Assembly (NCBI RefSeq): GCF_934476685.1
Contig: NZ_CAKSNX010000002.1
Span: 62,001 to 126,000, forward strand
Length of the DNA stretch: 64,000 nt
From: an uncultured Ruminococcus sp.
GTDB lineage: Bacteria > Bacillota > Clostridia > Oscillospirales > Ruminococcaceae
Reading direction: 5' to 3'
Shown here: in pieces, positions 60,884 through 64,000 of the stretch
Layout of the letters: each line of letters opens with the position of its first letter
Position numbering within the stretch: position 1 is the stretch's first letter
The notes under the pieces: model-generated
Seen by the model: only the letters and a program-made list of their open reading frames with translations
Databases searched by the model: none
Told to the model about the DNA's origin: nothing
Program-made: the position numbers and the translations under genes

Positions 60884-61453
60884 GTGGACAAGATCAGCGA
60901 CGGCGATATTGTTCAGCTGTATTTTGACAGGAATGAAACAGCTCTGCTCCGTTCGCAGGAGAAATACGGAGCTTACTGCTACTCGGTAGGGTACAATATT
61001 TTGTACAGTAATGAGGACGCTGAGGAGTGTGTGAATGAAACATGGCTGAAGGCATGGAATTCTATACCGCCTAAAAATCCTGTCAAACTCGGTGCTTTTC
61101 TGGGTAAGATCACCCGCTGTATAGCTCTGGACAGATATAAAAGCAGCAAGCGTCAGAAACGTGGCGGCGGAGAAATTGAACTTGTCCTCCACGAACTTGA
61201 CGAATGCATACCCGACCGCTCGGATACGGAGGAGCAGACGGATATGAACTTTCTGCGTGAGATAATAGACAAATTCCTGCTGGAGCTTTCACAAAAGGAC
61301 AAGGCTGTTTTCGTGGCAAGATATTATTACGCAAAGCCTATAAAAGAGATATCGCAGCAGTACGGACTTAATATCAACACAGTAAAATCAAGCCTTTTAA
61401 GGAGCAGACAGAAAATGAAAAGAGTCCTCGAATCTGAAAAGATCGGGATATAA
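60884..61453 (+). CDS. ECF-type RNA polymerase sigma factor
   Basis: 189 residues. Sigma region 2 reads YCYSVGYNILYSNEDAEECVNETWLKAWNSI, and region 4 reads VFVARYYYAKPIKEISQQYGLNINTVKSSLLRSRQKMK. No sigma 1 or 3 region is seen, as expected for ECF factors. The frame begins at 60824, but GTG 60884 with GGGGGTGAT is the likely start. The next gene, 58 bases on, encodes a single-span membrane protein that is probably its partner. Confidence 0.9.
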   Translation: MDKISDGDIVQLYFDRNETALLRSQEKYGAYCYSVGYNILYSNEDAEECVNETWLKAWNSIPPKNPVKLGAFLGKITRCIALDRYKSSKRQKRGGGEIELVLHELDECIPDRSDTEEQTDMNFLREIIDKFLLELSQKDKAVFVARYYYAKPIKEISQQYGLNINTVKSSLLRSRQKMKRVLESEKIGI

Positions 61454-61511
61454 CAAAACAAAAAATTCAATATCCGAAGTGAAATAAGTTATGAAAGAAA
61501 GGAGCGGTATT

Positions 61512-62660
61512 ATGAGATCGGAAGATATTTTTGAGGCTATGGGAGATATAGATGAAAAGATCATAGCCGAATGTGACAGCTATTCTGCAAAAAAGGCGGC
61601 TGTATCCGTAAAAGGGAAGTGGATAACGGCAGCGGCTGCCTGCGTTTGTATTGCCGCTGCGGCGACAGCATTTGTTATGCTTAACGGCAAAACTCCGCAG
61701 ACAGAAAAAACGGCAGGCTGTACAAACAGCAGCACGTCAGATACTTCAACGCAGGAATACGGCGGAAAAGACAGCAGTTATGAGTTAATAGCTAACGAAG
61801 AGGACACCGGTATGTCATCGGAAACGGCATCTGAGGATCATTCAACTGATGTGGGAAAAAACAGTAATACATCTCAAAAAAATTCAGATGACAGTGAAGA
61901 GTATGAAGTTGATACTGCCTTGGTGGAGCATTGGGAAGATATGACCATAACTGAACAGTACAGCAATTTTCAGCTCGATTCAAAAGAATATTTTGTCAGT
62001 GGCAAGCCGCTTGACAGCAGCACACAGGTAGGCGAAAGTCTTGGCAGCATTACTGTGGAAGGTTATGATTATTACACAGAAGAAACGCATAGGATAAATG
62101 CAGAATTATTTGCTGTAAATAATATGTCTGACAATTTTGCTGCGGCGATAAAATATGAGGGTACAGAGGAATATTATTTCTGCGAAAACATTGACTATGT
62201 TCCGCAGGATATAGAGAGTTTTCTTGCTGATACAGATCTGAAAAATTTAATCACTATAAAGAACGTAAGTCACTTTTATTCCCTAGAGGACGAAGAGATG
62301 TTTATTACCGACACATATGAGATAAGTGACAGCGGAAAGTTTTTTGATATTCTGTTTTCTGACATAGGTGGCGTCAGAAGTGAGCATAAGGAAGAGTTCT
62401 ACTGGGATTATGAGCTGGATATAGACAGTGACCTGCTTAGAGGTACTATCGGCTTTACTGAGGACGGATATATAAATACAAATATCGCTATGACAGGTGC
62501 ATCGTTTTATGTTGGCACAGATAAGATAAACGCTATCGTTCAGTATCTTGAACAGAATTGCAGCAAGTCAACGGAAGAAGAACCGTTTTATGATGACGCA
62601 CAGTATGATATTGATGAAGCGCCTTCATCTGCTAACACATCAGCTTATACACCAGAATAA
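61512..62660 (+). CDS. Single-span membrane protein, probable sigma-factor partner
   Basis: 382 residues. A cytoplasmic N-terminus of about 40 residues (MRSEDIFEAMGDIDEKIIAEC) is followed by one membrane helix (WITAAAACVCIAAAATAFVML), a Ser/Thr/Asp-rich low-complexity linker and an extracytoplasmic domain rich in Tyr, Asp and Glu. The layout is that of an anti-sigma factor lacking the zinc motif, common behind clostridial ECF genes. ATG 61512 has SD AAAGGAG. Its cognate signal is unknown. Confidence 0.72.
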   Translation: MRSEDIFEAMGDIDEKIIAECDSYSAKKAAVSVKGKWITAAAACVCIAAAATAFVMLNGKTPQTEKTAGCTNSSTSDTSTQEYGGKDSSYELIANEEDTGMSSETASEDHSTDVGKNSNTSQKNSDDSEEYEVDTALVEHWEDMTITEQYSNFQLDSKEYFVSGKPLDSSTQVGESLGSITVEGYDYYTEETHRINAELFAVNNMSDNFAAAIKYEGTEEYYFCENIDYVPQDIESFLADTDLKNLITIKNVSHFYSLEDEEMFITDTYEISDSGKFFDILFSDIGGVRSEHKEEFYWDYELDIDSDLLRGTIGFTEDGYINTNIAMTGASFYVGTDKINAIVQYLEQNCSKSTEEEPFYDDAQYDIDEAPSSANTSAYTPE

Positions 62661-62685
62661 CAGCTGTACGATAAAATGTACTAAA

Positions 62686-62718
62686 AATCCCATTGGGTCA
62701 TGTGATCCAATGGGATTT
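62686..62718. terminator. Bidirectional terminator
   Basis: AAATCCCATTGG pairs with CCAATGGGATTT around a nine-base loop, between convergent genes. Confidence 0.85.
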
Positions 62719-62730
62719 GTTTTACTTTAT

Positions 62731-63756
62731 TTATTCTGTATCATCTCTGAACATAGCGGAAAGCTTGCTCAGGCTTGCCTGTGCCTGCATAAACAGATCG
62801 TGTGTTTCAAGGTCGATCTCTTCTTTGCGCATATGTTCCTTTTTGGACTGCTCTTTTTCCTTGCCGTTCTGAACTATTTCATTTACGTCTATATTAAGTA
62901 TATCACCCAATGACTCCGCCTCTGCAAGGACTTCGGCGATATTCACCGTCTTTTCCACAGTTTCCTTGACTGTCAGCGCCTCAAGCTCTTCCTTGTCGAT
63001 ATACGGCTTTATGCCTACGATAGAAACATTATCCGTACTTCCGTTCATTATAGCCAGCTTTGCCAGCGCAGTTATCTTTTCAGAAATAGGGAGATCCATA
63101 GCAAGTCCTATTTCAAATTCATTTTCGCTTACATAATCGGATATGCCGTCCGAAACTATTATTATCATATCGTCAGGCTCTGCACCGAACTCATTCACAA
63201 GGGGAGTCTGAGATATCTCAGGTTCGTTTTTTGTACTTCCTATTGATGAGATTATTGCATTCTGATATTCCGGCGACAGATCGTCGGGGTCTTCTATTTT
63301 TCCGTGTTCATAAAGAAATCTGCCGTATGACTGGTCAATGGATATCTGTCTTATGGAACCATTTACAAAGCGGTACATTCTGCTGTCGCCAACATTTACG
63401 CACAGAGCCTTGCCGTTCTCATCGACTGCAAGAGCGCATAAGGTAGTCTGCATATTGACAGCATTGTCATTGTAAACTCCGCTCCTTTTGATCTTGCCGT
63501 GTATGGTCATAAGCTTCTGCTTCATATCCGTAGCCGAAGAATATTCAAGTATAGAAAGGTGCTGAAGACACAGCTTTGACGCAAGCTCACCTGCATTTTC
63601 TCCGCCCACTCCGTCACATACGGCGGCTATGAACGGTGCACTAACAGCAGCCTCTGCGCTGCCGCTGTTAAGTACCTGATGATCCACCAGCACAGCGTCC
63701 TCATTATTTTCACGGTAGCTTCCCACGTCGGTGTAGCCATATATATAGTAATTCAT
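62731..63756 (-). CDS. PP2C-family Ser/Thr phosphatase
   Basis: 341 residues. The N-terminal 235 form a PP2C domain with TDVGSYRENNEDAVLVD, AAVCDGVGGENAGELAS, VNVGDSRMYRF, DQSYGRFL, IIVSDGISDYVSE and NGSTDNVSIVGI, which keep the metal-binding Asp residues. The C-terminal hundred residues are charged (Glu/Lys-rich) and probably coiled, unlike the short tail of housekeeping PrpC. There is no neighbouring Ser/Thr kinase in view. The protein is cytoplasmic. Confidence 0.9.
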   Translation of the reverse strand: MNYYIYGYTDVGSYRENNEDAVLVDHQVLNSGSAEAAVSAPFIAAVCDGVGGENAGELASKLCLQHLSILEYSSATDMKQKLMTIHGKIKRSGVYNDNAVNMQTTLCALAVDENGKALCVNVGDSRMYRFVNGSIRQISIDQSYGRFLYEHGKIEDPDDLSPEYQNAIISSIGSTKNEPEISQTPLVNEFGAEPDDMIIIVSDGISDYVSENEFEIGLAMDLPISEKITALAKLAIMNGSTDNVSIVGIKPYIDKEELEALTVKETVEKTVNIAEVLAEAESLGDILNIDVNEIVQNGKEKEQSKKEHMRKEEIDLETHDLFMQAQASLSKLSAMFRDDTE

Positions 63757-63841
63757 AGAAAAAAACGCCCCGATAAAAATTATTGTCTGAATTCAACTAT
63801 ATAAATAATACCATACTGCGAGCAAAAAGTCAATTTATCTC

Positions 63842-63870
63842 TTGAAATTATGCAGAAAAAATTGTATAAT
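63842..63870 (+). promoter_or_regulatory. Promoter of the HAD gene
   Basis: TTGAAA (63842-63847), 17 bases, TATAAT (63865-63870). Confidence 0.7.
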
Positions 63871-63900
63871 TATTTCAAATGAGTACGGGAGGCAAAACAA

Positions 63901-64000
63901 ATGATAAAAGGCGTAATATTTGATATGGACGGACTTATGATAGATACCGAAAAGCTGCTAACGAGATTTTGGTGTGAGGCGGCACAGTTTTACGGCTGGA
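63901..64000 (+). CDS. HAD-superfamily hydrolase, 5' part cut by window edge
   Basis: The first 33 codons read MIKGVIFDMDGLMIDTEKLL then TRFWCEAAQFYGW. FDMDGLMIDTE is HAD motif I with both catalytic Asp residues, and the cap insertion that follows is the beta-phosphoglucomutase/phosphatase type (subclass I). SD GGGAGG. The rest lies outside the window, so the substrate cannot be suggested. Confidence 0.88.
   Translation, partial: MIKGVIFDMDGLMIDTEKLLTRFWCEAAQFYGW

Overview
The window looks like chromosome from a gut Ruminococcus-type Clostridia (Oscillospirales). I infer this from the spoIIE gene, a glgB-C-D-A glycogen operon with separate GlgC and GlgD, a secreted GH5 mannanase with Ser/Gly-rich linkers, a bile-salt-hydrolase-type amidase, phosphoketolase, LytTR/GHKL signalling and moderate GC with strong sigma-A promoters. 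No species can be fixed without a database search.

Layout. 1-1.4 kb: purE-purC (minus strand) behind an attenuator-like leader. 1.6-5.4 kb: a small conserved protein, rsmA and spoIIE. 5.5-11.5 kb: glycogen operon glgBCDA. 11.7-12.1 kb: tRNA-Lys and tRNA-Leu. 12.1-15.5 kb: an AT-rich accessory island directly after tRNA-Leu. It holds a decayed IS200-like element, a complete Cas12f1 (type V-F) effector gene that starts at CTG, a predicted tracrRNA and a CRISPR array of 14 repeats and 13 spacers, with no adaptation genes. 15.6-21.5 kb: LytTR regulator, PD-(D/E)XK-like protein, GHKL kinase and a pair of ABC exporters with a direct-repeat operator. 21.6-28.3 kb: accessory genes, including an SDR remnant, LysR, an interrupted flavodoxin, a DUF1848 / zinc macrodomain / SirTM sirtuin operon, an MBL-like protein and HxlR. 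28.4-33 kb: membrane protein, glycerol dehydrogenase, HIRAN protein and mannanase. 33.3-37.4 kb: potABCD polyamine importer. 37.5-46.9 kb: alcohol dehydrogenase, REC-GGDEF-EAL protein, two MATE exporters, bile-salt-hydrolase-type amidase and phosphoesterase. 47.1-53.2 kb: pdxST, rtcB with a small partner, tcdA-like, TauE/SafE and an acetyltransferase. 53.2-64 kb: phosphoketolase, a third MATE exporter, SPL-like radical SAM protein, NSS transporter, ECF sigma with a membrane partner, PP2C phosphatase and the start of a HAD hydrolase.

The most notable system is the Cas12f1 locus at 12855-15290. The effector is 435 codons long if read from the CTG at 12921. A caller limited to ATG/GTG/TTG would truncate it at residue 100 and report a TnpB-like fragment. 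The predicted tracrRNA lies between the gene and the array, and its anti-repeat runs straight into the first repeat, so tracrRNA and first crRNA could be made as one RNA. Other leads are a structured leader and upstream ORF before purE, two tiny promoter-ORF-terminator units before a MATE gene and rtcB, a SirTM/macrodomain/DUF1848 operon with a LexA-like box, and a nuclease-like gene inserted in a two-component operon. All homology statements come from reading motifs, not from searches.
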